Of a DNA stretch of 64,000 nt, positions 1 to 8,002 are shown one piece after another. The translations under genes were made by a program, and so were the position numbers. The notes under the pieces are model-generated. The model searched no databases and was not told the DNA's origin. It saw only the letters and a program-made list of their open reading frames with translations. Origin of the DNA: JANQSP01 sp965203785 (GTDB lineage: Bacteria; Bdellovibrionota; Bdellovibrionia; Bdellovibrionales; UBA1609); assembly GCA_965203785.1 (NCBI GenBank), contig OZ241911.1:248001-312000 (forward strand), given 5' to 3'. The stretch's first letter is position 1. Each line of letters begins with the position of its first letter.

Positions 1-1262
1 AATAAAATATTCGTTTTAATTCCCGTTAAAGAAAATTCAGATAAAGCTCTTTGCAGTTTATTAATACAGTCTTCACGGTCTTTTCCCCAACTAATGAGTT
101 TGGCAATTAAAGCGTCGTAATGAATAGGAACTTTATACCCTACATAACCATATCCATCGACTCGAACAAAAGGACCTTGAGGAATTCGATACCTTCGAAT
201 ACGCCCCGGACTGGGAAGAAAAGTATAAGGATCTTCTGCACAAATTCTAAGCTCAATGGCATGACCTTTTTGTTGAACATCTTTTTGAGTAAATGTCAGA
301 GATTGCCCAGAGGCAATAAAGATCTGTTCTTTAACTAAATCAACTCCTGTCACACATTCTGTAACGGGGTGCTCAACTTGCAGACGAGTATTCATTTCTA
401 AAAAATAAAATTTTTGCTCTTTGCTATCATAGATAAACTCCACTGTGCCGGCATTTACATAATTCATTTTTTTAGCAATTGTTAAAGCCGCTTGTGCCAT
501 TGCTTTTCTCACCGATAAAGATAGGGTAGGGCTGGGAGATTCTTCAATTAACTTTTGATGTCGCCTTTGAATCGAACACTCTCTATCAAATAAGTGCACC
601 ACATTCCCATGTGTATCGGCTAAAATTTGTATTTCAATATGCTTTGGTTGAGTGATGAGTTTTTCTAAAAAAATATCTTTATCGCCAAAAAAATTATAAG
701 CTTCCGTCTGACAAGCTTTAAAGTATCTATCCATATCTTCTGGTCGATACACAGCTCGAATACCTTTTCCACCTCCTCCAGCTCGAGCTTTCAACATAAT
801 GGGATAACCAATGGTTTTTGCAATTTGACAAGCTTCTTTTGGAGTTTTTAAAGGATAATCCACTCCCGGAGAAACGGGAATACCAAAAGATTTTATTTTT
901 TTTCGGGAGCGAATTTTATCCCCCATCTCCGATATAATTTCATCGGGAGGTCCAATATAATGAAGACCCGCTTTTCTACAAGCTTTAGAAAAGTCTGCAT
1001 TTTCGCTTAAAAAACCATAACCCGGATGAATGGCATCCACCTTTGCCTTTAAAGCCACTTCAATAATTCGATCAATATTTAAATAAGAAAGTCGACTATC
1101 TGCCGGACCAATGTAGTAAGCTTCACTGGCTAAAATAACATGAAGACTATTTCGATCTGCTTGAGAATAGACGGCAACTGTTTGAATGCCTAACTCTTTA
1201 CAAGCTCGAATCACTCGAATAACAACTTCTCCACGATTAGCAATTAAAATTTTTCGAAACAT
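1..1262 (-). CDS. Biotin carboxylase subunit of an acyl-CoA carboxylase (3' part outside window)
   Basis: The minus strand reads MFRKILIANRGEVVIRVIRA at the N-terminus, the usual start of biotin carboxylases, and stays open to base 1, so the C-terminus is missing. ATP-grasp features follow: a glycine-rich AGGGGKGIRAV loop, the RRHQKLIEESPS segment, and EMNTRLQVEHPVTE with the metal and bicarbonate site residues. It would carboxylate biotin on a carrier protein using ATP and bicarbonate. It lies 17 bases after pccB in the same direction, so propionyl- or acetyl-CoA is the likely substrate. Whether a biotin carrier domain is fused at the missing end cannot be seen. An AAGGA stands 6 bases before the ATG at 1262; an in-frame ATG at 1268 is less well placed. 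A second biotin carboxylase lies at 51128-52600. Confidence 0.93.
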   Translation of the reverse strand, partial: MFRKILIANRGEVVIRVIRACKELGIQTVAVYSQADRNSLHVILASEAYYIGPADSRLSYLNIDRIIEVALKAKVDAIHPGYGFLSENADFSKACRKAGLHYIGPPDEIISEMGDKIRSRKKIKSFGIPVSPGVDYPLKTPKEACQIAKTIGYPIMLKARAGGGGKGIRAVYRPEDMDRYFKACQTEAYNFFGDKDIFLEKLITQPKHIEIQILADTHGNVVHLFDRECSIQRRHQKLIEESPSPTLSLSVRKAMAQAALTIAKKMNYVNAGTVEFIYDSKEQKFYFLEMNTRLQVEHPVTECVTGVDLVKEQIFIASGQSLTFTQKDVQQKGHAIELRICAEDPYTFLPSPGRIRRYRIPQGPFVRVDGYGYVGYKVPIHYDALIAKLISWGKDREDCINKLQRALSEFSLTGIKTNIL

Positions 1263-1279
1263 TGCCATTCCTTCGTCAA

Positions 1280-2848
1280 TTAAAGAGGAATATTGCCGTG
1301 TTTTTTTTCTAAAGACTTCTCCCTCTTACTCTGAACCATATTTAAAGATTGAATGAGTTTATATCGTGTATAAGACGGTTCTATAACCGAATCGATGTAT
1401 CCCAATTGAGCTGCCAGATAAGGATTGTTAAACATGGTTTCGTATTCTTGCGTGTGTTTTTGGATCGTCTGTTCTTTATTTTTAGACTCATTGATCTCTT
1501 TTTTATAAATAAGCCCCACAGCTCCTGTAGCTCCCATTACAGCAATTTCTGCAGTTGGCCAAGCTAAGTTTACATCTCCACCTAAATGTTTAGATCCCAT
1601 AACAATATACGCCCCTCCATAAGCTTTCCGAGTGATGACTGTTATTTTTGGAACATTGGCTTCTGCGTACGCATAGAGAAGTTTAGCTCCATGAGAGATC
1701 ACTCCTCCATGTTCTTGATCCACTCCGGGTAAAAAACCCGGAACATCCACAAAACTAATAATTGGAATATTGAAACAATCACAAAATCGAATAAATCGTG
1801 CCGCCTTAAGACTTGCAGAAATATTAATACAACCTGCCAAAGCCAAAGGTTGATTGGCTACAATTCCCACACTTCGACCTCCCAATCGAGCAAAACCAGT
1901 TAAAATATTTGGTGCAAAACTTTCTTTAAGTTCTAGAAAAAAAGAATCGTCTACTACCTCTTGAATCACCTCTTTCATGTTATAAGATTTCTTAGAACTT
2001 TTGGGGATAATATGATTGAGCATGGCAGAAGATCTTTCTAAAGAATCCTGACATTCTCCATGAGGTGGATCATCTAAATTATTAGAAGGTAAAAATCTCA
2101 AAAGATGACGAATCATCATTAAACATTTTTCATCGTCTTTTAAAGAAAAATGAGCAATCCCAGATTGCTTGGTATGAATATCTGACCCCCCAAGTGCCGA
2201 CTTGCTAATTTCTTCGTGAGTGACTGCTTTGATAACATCCGGACCCGTTAAAAACATGTAGCTGGAGTTTTCCACCATAAAGATAAAATCAGCTAGAGCC
2301 GGAGAATACACAGCTCCCCCAGCACAAGGACCCATCACTGCACTAATTTGAGGCACCACACCAGAAAGTCGCACATTCCATCGCATAATATCTCCATAAC
2401 CGCCCAAGGCACCTACTCCCTCTTGAATCCGAGCTCCTCCAGAATCTTTAAGACCAATAATAGGAGTTCCCATTTTATAAGCTAACCTCATCACTTTTAA
2501 AATTTTATCCGCTTGCGTACGAGACATCGTTCCGCCAAATACTGTAAAATCTTGGCTGTATACAAAAACTCGACGCCCACCGATTTTTCCAGATCCCGTA
2601 ATCACTCCATCCCCTAGAATTTGTTTTTTTTGCATTCCAAAAGAATGGCACCGATGAGTCACTAAGCGATCTAATTCTGAAAAACTCCCCGGGTCTAATA
2701 AAATTTTTAACCTTTGCCGTCCCGTCAAACGCCCTTGAGCTGTTTGCTTCTGCACTCTATCGACACCACCCCCCACTAAAGCTTGCTGATGGATCTGCTT
2801 GAACTGTTGCAGTTTATCGTTATTAGAAGAATCAAAAGGAGATTTCAA
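1280..2848 (-). CDS. pccB: Propionyl-CoA carboxylase beta (carboxyltransferase) subunit
   Basis: This carboxyltransferase moves the carboxyl group from biotin to an acyl-CoA. Family motifs are clear: DSGGARIQEGV, GPCAGGAVYSPA, a SNN segment near the middle, DVPGFLPGVDQEHGG and RKAYGGAYIVMGSK. It matches the propionyl/acetyl-CoA type more than methylcrotonyl-CoA carboxylase. The open frame reaches back to 2917, but the first 23 codons lie inside asnS. I prefer a TTG at 2848, which gives 522 residues (usual for PccB) and sits 7 bases after GGGAGG; this TTG overlaps the asnS stop as TTGA. The resulting N-terminus runs quickly into the expected GGGVDR...GRLTGRQR stretch. Translational coupling to asnS is likely. 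Confidence 0.93.
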   Translation of the reverse strand: MKSPFDSSNNDKLQQFKQIHQQALVGGGVDRVQKQTAQGRLTGRQRLKILLDPGSFSELDRLVTHRCHSFGMQKKQILGDGVITGSGKIGGRRVFVYSQDFTVFGGTMSRTQADKILKVMRLAYKMGTPIIGLKDSGGARIQEGVGALGGYGDIMRWNVRLSGVVPQISAVMGPCAGGAVYSPALADFIFMVENSSYMFLTGPDVIKAVTHEEISKSALGGSDIHTKQSGIAHFSLKDDEKCLMMIRHLLRFLPSNNLDDPPHGECQDSLERSSAMLNHIIPKSSKKSYNMKEVIQEVVDDSFFLELKESFAPNILTGFARLGGRSVGIVANQPLALAGCINISASLKAARFIRFCDCFNIPIISFVDVPGFLPGVDQEHGGVISHGAKLLYAYAEANVPKITVITRKAYGGAYIVMGSKHLGGDVNLAWPTAEIAVMGATGAVGLIYKKEINESKNKEQTIQKHTQEYETMFNNPYLAAQLGYIDSVIEPSYTRYKLIQSLNMVQSKREKSLEKKHGNIPL

Positions 2849-4161
2849 AAAAAGTTCCTCCCATACATTCTGGGAAATGCAATGCTTTCCCGCACATGAT
2901 TTAATCCACAAATCCAACTCACTAACCGTTCCACACCTAAACCAAATCCACTATGGGGAAAAGACCCGTATTTTCTCAAATCCGTATACCATTGAAAATG
3001 CTTAGATTCTAAATGATGAGCTTTTATTTTTTGTTCTAAATTTTGTAAATTATCTTCTCTTTGAGATCCCCCAATCAACTCCCCATAACCTTGAGTACCC
3101 AACAAATCAAAACTAAGAGAACATTGAGGGTTTTTGGGATCTGTTTTCATATAAAAAGCCTTAGCCTCTAAAGGATAGCGATGAATAAATACCGGTTTTT
3201 CAAATTGAGAACTTAAAAGTGTTTCGTCCTCCCCTCCTAATCCTTTTGCATAATCTTTTTTAGAATCTAAAAGTTGGATCGCTTCGGGATAAGATAGGCG
3301 AGGGAAGGGGGCTTTAATTTTTTCTAATAAAGTAATATCCCTTTGCAAAATCATTAGCTCTTGTTTTCGATTCTTTAACACTCGCTTTACCAAATACTCC
3401 ACCAATTTTTGTGCTTCATCCATACATTGATCTAAATCATAAAAAGCCATTTCTGGCTCGACCATCCAAAACTCCATTAAATGTCTGCGAGTACTCGATT
3501 TTTCTGCACGAAACACTGGACTCAAACAATAAACTTTCCCAAACCCGGCCGCTGCAGCCTCCATATAAAGTTGTCCACTTTGACTTAAAAAAACAGTATT
3601 TTTTTCTCCAAAAAAATCGACAGAAAAAAGATCTGCACTTCCTTCACAAGCCGTTGGAGTCAACACAGGAGCCGACACTTGAATAAACTCTCGTTCAAAA
3701 AAAAATGTGTGAATCGCTTGCATTAACTCATGCCGAATACGCAAAACAGCCCAAGGTTTTTTAGACCGTAACCACAAATGACGATTATTTAATAAGAAAT
3801 CAATCCCATGATCTTTCTTCCCCAAAGGATAAGAAAAAGAAGAATGCTTAGTTTTGTTTTCTAATTCAGAAGACCATTTTTTTAAAGATTGAACATGAAT
3901 TTCATAATCTGATTTGTGTTTTTTCACCATCCCTTCAACTATTACACAATCTTCTTGTTTTAAACTTTTAAAACACTCCAAAAGTTTTTGATAATTTTTT
4001 TTAGAAAATTCTGTTCTGACAATACACTGACAAATTCCACTTCCATCTCTTAATAACAAAAATCCAATCTTACCCGAAGAACGAACATTATAAACCCAGC
4101 CCTTTAATTGAACCCCACAGCCCTCATGAGAATGAAGATGAGAAATCACTACATCTTCCAT
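2845..4161 (-). CDS. asnS: Asparaginyl-tRNA synthetase
   Basis: Class IIb synthetase that charges tRNA-Asn with asparagine in the cytoplasm. The N-terminal OB-fold covers about residues 1-100. Class II motif 2 appears as PVFRAEKSSTRRHLMEFWMV, and motif 3 as SGFGLGVERLVSWICGL near the C-terminus. The EFWMVEPE segment is typical of AsnRS rather than AspRS. I place the start at the ATG at 4161 (438 residues), because GAGGAG lies about 11 bases upstream, inside the end of the HTH gene; the longer frame to 4197 lies within that gene. A separate aspS is at 44882, so GatCAB at 57-60 kb is probably needed mainly for Gln-tRNA. Confidence 0.95.
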   Translation of the reverse strand: MEDVVISHLHSHEGCGVQLKGWVYNVRSSGKIGFLLLRDGSGICQCIVRTEFSKKNYQKLLECFKSLKQEDCVIVEGMVKKHKSDYEIHVQSLKKWSSELENKTKHSSFSYPLGKKDHGIDFLLNNRHLWLRSKKPWAVLRIRHELMQAIHTFFFEREFIQVSAPVLTPTACEGSADLFSVDFFGEKNTVFLSQSGQLYMEAAAAGFGKVYCLSPVFRAEKSSTRRHLMEFWMVEPEMAFYDLDQCMDEAQKLVEYLVKRVLKNRKQELMILQRDITLLEKIKAPFPRLSYPEAIQLLDSKKDYAKGLGGEDETLLSSQFEKPVFIHRYPLEAKAFYMKTDPKNPQCSLSFDLLGTQGYGELIGGSQREDNLQNLEQKIKAHHLESKHFQWYTDLRKYGSFPHSGFGLGVERLVSWICGLNHVRESIAFPRMYGRNFF

Positions 4162-4165
4162 TTTT

Positions 4166-4699
4166 TTAATCTCTCCTCGACTGAAAATCAGAACCATCTA
4201 ACCAATCTTCTAATACTTGCTCTCTTTGAGAAATAGATTTTAATTGCTTGTTTTCTTTCTCCAACAAAGCACACAGAGTCCGAAAATCCATTAATTTATT
4301 TTGTAAATCTAAAATTTGTCGATCTTTTAATTCTAACTGTTGGCAAAGCTTCATTTGAGATTCTAATAATTTATCCACAACAGGAGATCCCCCCTGGTCT
4401 AATTTAACTGAGTCTAATTTGACTGGCTCCAATTTAAAATCTTCCTCCACCGAAGTTTTTAAATTTTTTGACCGATAGGGGAGTGATTCACTCGCTGGAT
4501 CACTCACTAGATCAGTAGTTGATTCAGCAGTTATACTATCTTTAAGTTTTTTTAAATCTTTTAACGATCGATCTTTTAAAAAGTATTTCCCATTTTTTAA
4601 ATGAACCACTAATTGTCCAGACCGAATACGCCTTCTCAAAGTAGAAATACTCACCCCATATTTATTTGAATACTCACTTAAAGAAAGCCAAGCTTCCAA
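4166..4699 (-). CDS. Helix-turn-helix DNA-binding protein with C-terminal coiled coil, function unknown
   Basis: About 177 residues if started at the TTG at 4699, which follows a strong AGGAGGGG; a GTG at 4717 is in frame but has its Shine-Dalgarno downstream. Residues about 1-45 look like an excisionase/MerR-type winged helix: SLSEYSNKYGVSISTLRRRI followed by a basic strand turn. A low-complexity Ser/Lys/Asp linker contains the near-repeat EPVKLDSVKLD. The last about 65 residues (LLESQMKLCQQLELKDRQIL onward) have heptad-like leucines and should form a coiled coil, so a dimer is likely. I do not recognise an orthologue. It heads the asnS-pccB operon, and its control region shares motifs with the parA promoter (see findings), which suggests autoregulation and a wider role. 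Confidence 0.75.
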   Translation of the reverse strand: MEAWLSLSEYSNKYGVSISTLRRRIRSGQLVVHLKNGKYFLKDRSLKDLKKLKDSITAESTTDLVSDPASESLPYRSKNLKTSVEEDFKLEPVKLDSVKLDQGGSPVVDKLLESQMKLCQQLELKDRQILDLQNKLMDFRTLCALLEKENKQLKSISQREQVLEDWLDGSDFQSRRD

Positions 4700-4726
4700 A
4701 GTTCTACCCCTCCTCACTCATTAGAA

Positions 4727-4754
4727 TTGACCAATTAAAACTATCCTATATAAT
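4727..4754 (+). promoter_or_regulatory. Candidate sigma-70 promoter pointing right
   Basis: TTGACC, 16 bases, then TATAAT. It points away from the HTH gene into the gap before the 3' end of nuoN, where there is no obvious gene. The first few possible transcribed bases contain an ATG opening a 13-codon frame. A chance match in AT-rich DNA is quite possible. Confidence 0.35.
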
Positions 4755-4816
4755 TTGACTATCCATAATGTCCACTATTTTCTCCTATTTATTTCTTTTC
4801 TCTTTTTGACTATTCA
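4755..4816. promoter_or_regulatory. Putative operator cluster upstream of the HTH gene
   Basis: Contains TTTGACTATCCA (about 4755) and TTTTGACTATTCA (about 4804-4816). The latter is identical over 13 bases to a site upstream of parA. On the minus strand the first copy sits between a possible -35 (TGGACA) and -10 (TATATA) for the HTH gene, a position suited to repression. Functional meaning is inferred. Confidence 0.4.
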
Positions 4817-4887
4817 TTCCTTTAATCCTCTTAATTTATTATAATTACTACATTTAATGGTCGCATGCCTGTTTTTTTAAAAAATTA

Positions 4888-4919
4888 TGACTACTTTGAA
4901 TACTCTTTTGAGGTAGTCA
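4888..4919 (-). terminator. Hairpin downstream of nuoN, likely terminator of the nuo operon
   Basis: Perfect 7-bp arms TGACTAC / GTAGTCA separated by 18 bases, about 80 bases past the nuoN stop. On the minus strand the hairpin is followed by a T run (TAATTTTTT). It also contains GAGTATTC-N4-TAGTCA, found again upstream of parA, so it may be a protein-binding site instead of, or as well as, a terminator. Confidence 0.4.
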
Positions 4920-4999
4920 AATTTTTATAATAATGGTTATTTAATCTATCGAGTATTGATCACAATATTTAGTTTTTACGAAAATTTAAGGATTTTTTT

Positions 5000-6466
5000 T
5001 TAAAATTCTAAAATAACCGGGAATAATCCCAATCCAATTGCTCCAATAGTGAGGAGAACATGGACACAAGTGATAAACAATTTTGGAGGCTTAATACTGA
5101 CTTTTTGCATACTTGCTTTTTGTAATGGTTGAATAGTGTCTTCATCGGTTATTTGTTCCATATAAAAAATAGCTATCGGTTTTAAGTAATACCAAAAAGC
5201 CAAAGAAGAACCTAAAATAGTCCAAAAAAGCATCCACCAAAACCCCTGATCTACAAGACTTTGAAACAAAAAAAGTTTCGCCACAAATCCACCAAATGGA
5301 GGAAGCCCTGCCAAAGAAAGTAAAATTCCACTCGTTAAAATAGCTAGTAAAGGATGACTTTGTGCATAATTTCTCAAGCTCAATAGGGGAGTGGAAAACG
5401 AATCTTCTCTTTCTAAAGGCCATAGACATAAAAAAGCTCCAATCGTGGTGACTGTGTAAATAATCAAATAATAAAAAAGACCTGCGGATGCTAGAGTCGA
5501 ACCCATAATGGCAGATATTAAAATCATCAACAAATAGCCAGAATGAGAAATGGTAGAAAAAAGAAGTAATTTTTTAAAATCTTTTTGTAAGAAAGCTAAA
5601 ACATTTCCAAAAACAACACTGAACACAGCTAACCATTGCAAAATTAAAATAAAAACAGATAGACCTTCCATAGAACCTGTGTTTTTTAGCCATTGATGCA
5701 AAGCTGTAAAAACAGCTATTTTCCATCCTCCAACCATTAAAATAAGAAGAGGAGTAAAAGAAGCCCTATAAATATCCGGAAGCCAAAACTGAAAAGGGAA
5801 CACAGACACTTTAAATAAAAAGCCAATTAAAATAAAAACAAATCCCACATTGATCAATCGAAAACGAGACAACAAATCTGGTAAAACTTGGAACAAACGA
5901 ATTAAATCAAATTCCCCAGACAAACCCATCACCAAGGCCACTCCATAAAGTAAAATGGCCGAAGCCACTGATCCCAATACAAAATATTGAAATCCGGCGA
6001 TTAAAGCTCTACGCTCTTTTCCCAAAGCAATTAATAAATAAAAAGCCATGGACGCCAATTCCAAACCAATAAAAGCAAGCAATAAATGATTAGAAAGCAC
6101 TAATACAATAAACCCGGCAATCGAACTCAAATACAGAAAAAAAATTTCTGATAATTTGCTTAAGTCTACTTGTGGATGAAAGGGGCTAATTAAAATGACA
6201 ACTCCAGCTAAACTTAAAAGTAAAAAAATAGCTCCCACTCGAAACGAATCCCATACAAAACTCTTCGAGACAAAAGAGATCGACTCCTTTCCCATCCAAA
6301 AATACATCACACATAAACCCGTCGACACCAAACCGCAAATAGCCACCCCACTCGTCCAAGTAAAAAAATATTCTCGATTTTTATTCCAAAGCTTAAGGCT
6401 TAAAATCAAAACCCCAGTTAATAACACACCCCATACAGGTAAACTTAAAATAACATCATTCATCAT
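5000..6466 (-). CDS. nuoN: NADH-quinone oxidoreductase subunit N
   Basis: Antiporter-like membrane subunit of respiratory complex I, 488 residues with about 14 hydrophobic segments. Recognisable by a conserved Glu in LLAFIGLELASMAFYLLIAL, the Lys-bearing GFLFKVSVFPFQFWLPDIY helix, and LLLFSTISHSGYLLM. It takes part in proton pumping across the inner membrane. The ATG overlaps the nuoM stop (ATGA), and it is the last gene of a ten-gene minus-strand run that begins with atpG. The length is normal for NuoN. Confidence 0.95.
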   Translation of the reverse strand: MMNDVILSLPVWGVLLTGVLILSLKLWNKNREYFFTWTSGVAICGLVSTGLCVMYFWMGKESISFVSKSFVWDSFRVGAIFLLLSLAGVVILISPFHPQVDLSKLSEIFFLYLSSIAGFIVLVLSNHLLLAFIGLELASMAFYLLIALGKERRALIAGFQYFVLGSVASAILLYGVALVMGLSGEFDLIRLFQVLPDLLSRFRLINVGFVFILIGFLFKVSVFPFQFWLPDIYRASFTPLLILMVGGWKIAVFTALHQWLKNTGSMEGLSVFILILQWLAVFSVVFGNVLAFLQKDFKKLLLFSTISHSGYLLMILISAIMGSTLASAGLFYYLIIYTVTTIGAFLCLWPLEREDSFSTPLLSLRNYAQSHPLLAILTSGILLSLAGLPPFGGFVAKLFLFQSLVDQGFWWMLFWTILGSSLAFWYYLKPIAIFYMEQITDEDTIQPLQKASMQKVSIKPPKLFITCVHVLLTIGAIGLGLFPVILEF

Positions 6467-7998
6467 CTATTGCCTTTATCCATGTTTTGAAAATGACTGA
6501 TTGGTACTAACTGATAAGAATTTTTAGATCTGATTAAATGATTTAAACTTTTTTCTGAATATTTTAAGAAAAAAGATGGGAAAAACCCCATCCCAAAAAT
6601 TAATAAACTAATTGGTAATATTAACCAAACTTCCCTTCTACTCAAATCATCTATTTTGTGAATTTTTTTTCCAGTTTCTCCATAAAAAACTCGATGAATA
6701 AGATACAACATATAACCAGCCCCTAAAACCACCGCAAGTAGAGCCATTATCATGCCTCCAAAATGTCCGGCAAAAAATGCTCCCAACAATACAAAAAATT
6801 CGGACACAAAACCTCCCGTTCCGGGTAAGGCAATCGCCGATAGAGAAATACTTATAAAGAAAATAGATAAAATAGGCATCCTCTTTGCCAATCCTCCATA
6901 ATCTGCAATATCTAACATGTGAGTTCTCTTATAAATCATTCCCACCAATAAAAACAAACCAGCTGAAGATAAACCGTGAGATAACATCTGATAGAAAGCC
7001 CCTGTTGCTCCATAAATATTTAAACTAAATAATCCAACTAAAATAAATCCCATGTGAGATATCGAAGAATAGGCAACCAATTTTTTAATATTGGTTTGAG
7101 ATAAGGCCATTAATGCCCCATAGACAATACTGCAACCACCTACCCAAGATAAAACAGGAGAAAAAGATTCGACCGACTGAGGAAATAAAGGAAATAAAAA
7201 TCGAAAAAAACCATAAGCTCCCATTTTTAAAACCACCCCAGCAAGCCATGCAGACCCACTAGCTGGAGCCTCCCCATGAGCCAAGGGTAGCCAAGTATGA
7301 AATGGCACCACTGGAAGCTTAATAGCAAATCCAATCAAAAAACAAAAAAACAAAATATTTTGCTGATTAAATACCTGACTGGTCGAAAAAGCGGGAACTA
7401 ATTGATAAAAATCTAAAAGATTTGAACTCATTTTCCCTGTAGATTGGGCAGTTAAATACATTAAAGAGACAATCCCCGTTAATAAAAACAAAGAACCCAG
7501 CCCTGTGTAGATAAAAAATTTTATGCTCGCTTGAATTCGCTCTTTTCCTCCCCAAATTCCAATAATTAAATAAAGTGGCACTAAAGAACTTTCAAAAAAA
7601 ACATAAAACACTACGGCATCCAAAGATAAAAAAGTTCCCATAATAGCCGTCACCATTAAAAACAAACATATATAAAACCCTTTAACTTTTTTTTGAATCA
7701 CATCCCATGATGCCCATACACTAATAGGAGTTAAAAAAGCTGTTAAAAGCACAAACCAAAAAGACAAACCATCAATGGCTACAAAATACTGAACACCTAA
7801 AAAAGAAATCCATTCCATTTGTTCTATAAATTGCAATTTTTCTGTATCTCCATTAAAGCTAAATAAAAGAGACAAACTGAATAAAAAATACCCCATACTA
7901 AAAATTAAACTTATTAACTGTATCCACCAAATGCGATTGGGAGCAGTGACTAAAAACAAAGCAAAAATTAAAGGGGCAAAAATTAAAGCACTTAACAT
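6463..7998 (-). CDS. nuoM: NADH-quinone oxidoreductase subunit M
   Basis: Antiporter-like membrane subunit of complex I, 511 residues. The conserved pumping-channel residues are visible: Glu in VFYVFFESSLVPLYLIIGIW and Lys in FAIKLPVVPFHTWLPLAHGE, followed by EAPASGSAWLAGVVLKMGAY. LVAYSSISHMGFI is the usual later signature. The gene overlaps the start of nuoN by 4 bases and begins 4 bases after the nuoL stop, so it is translated from a shared message. Nothing unusual in length. Confidence 0.96.
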   Translation of the reverse strand: MLSALIFAPLIFALFLVTAPNRIWWIQLISLIFSMGYFLFSLSLLFSFNGDTEKLQFIEQMEWISFLGVQYFVAIDGLSFWFVLLTAFLTPISVWASWDVIQKKVKGFYICLFLMVTAIMGTFLSLDAVVFYVFFESSLVPLYLIIGIWGGKERIQASIKFFIYTGLGSLFLLTGIVSLMYLTAQSTGKMSSNLLDFYQLVPAFSTSQVFNQQNILFFCFLIGFAIKLPVVPFHTWLPLAHGEAPASGSAWLAGVVLKMGAYGFFRFLFPLFPQSVESFSPVLSWVGGCSIVYGALMALSQTNIKKLVAYSSISHMGFILVGLFSLNIYGATGAFYQMLSHGLSSAGLFLLVGMIYKRTHMLDIADYGGLAKRMPILSIFFISISLSAIALPGTGGFVSEFFVLLGAFFAGHFGGMIMALLAVVLGAGYMLYLIHRVFYGETGKKIHKIDDLSRREVWLILPISLLIFGMGFFPSFFLKYSEKSLNHLIRSKNSYQLVPISHFQNMDKGNR

Positions 7999-8002
7999 TT
8001 TA

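Noticed and set aside
2845..4161. Synthetase could be a second AspRS or an asparagine synthetase-like paralogue
   Set aside because: The OB-fold plus the EFWMVEPE region and the C-terminal motif 3 match AsnRS, with full catalytic motifs.
5142..5429. Open frames of 60-107 codons opposite or within conserved genes
   Set aside because: They lie inside well-identified genes such as nuoN, nuoL, atpD and dnaA in other frames, lack ribosome-binding sites and show no protein-like patterns.
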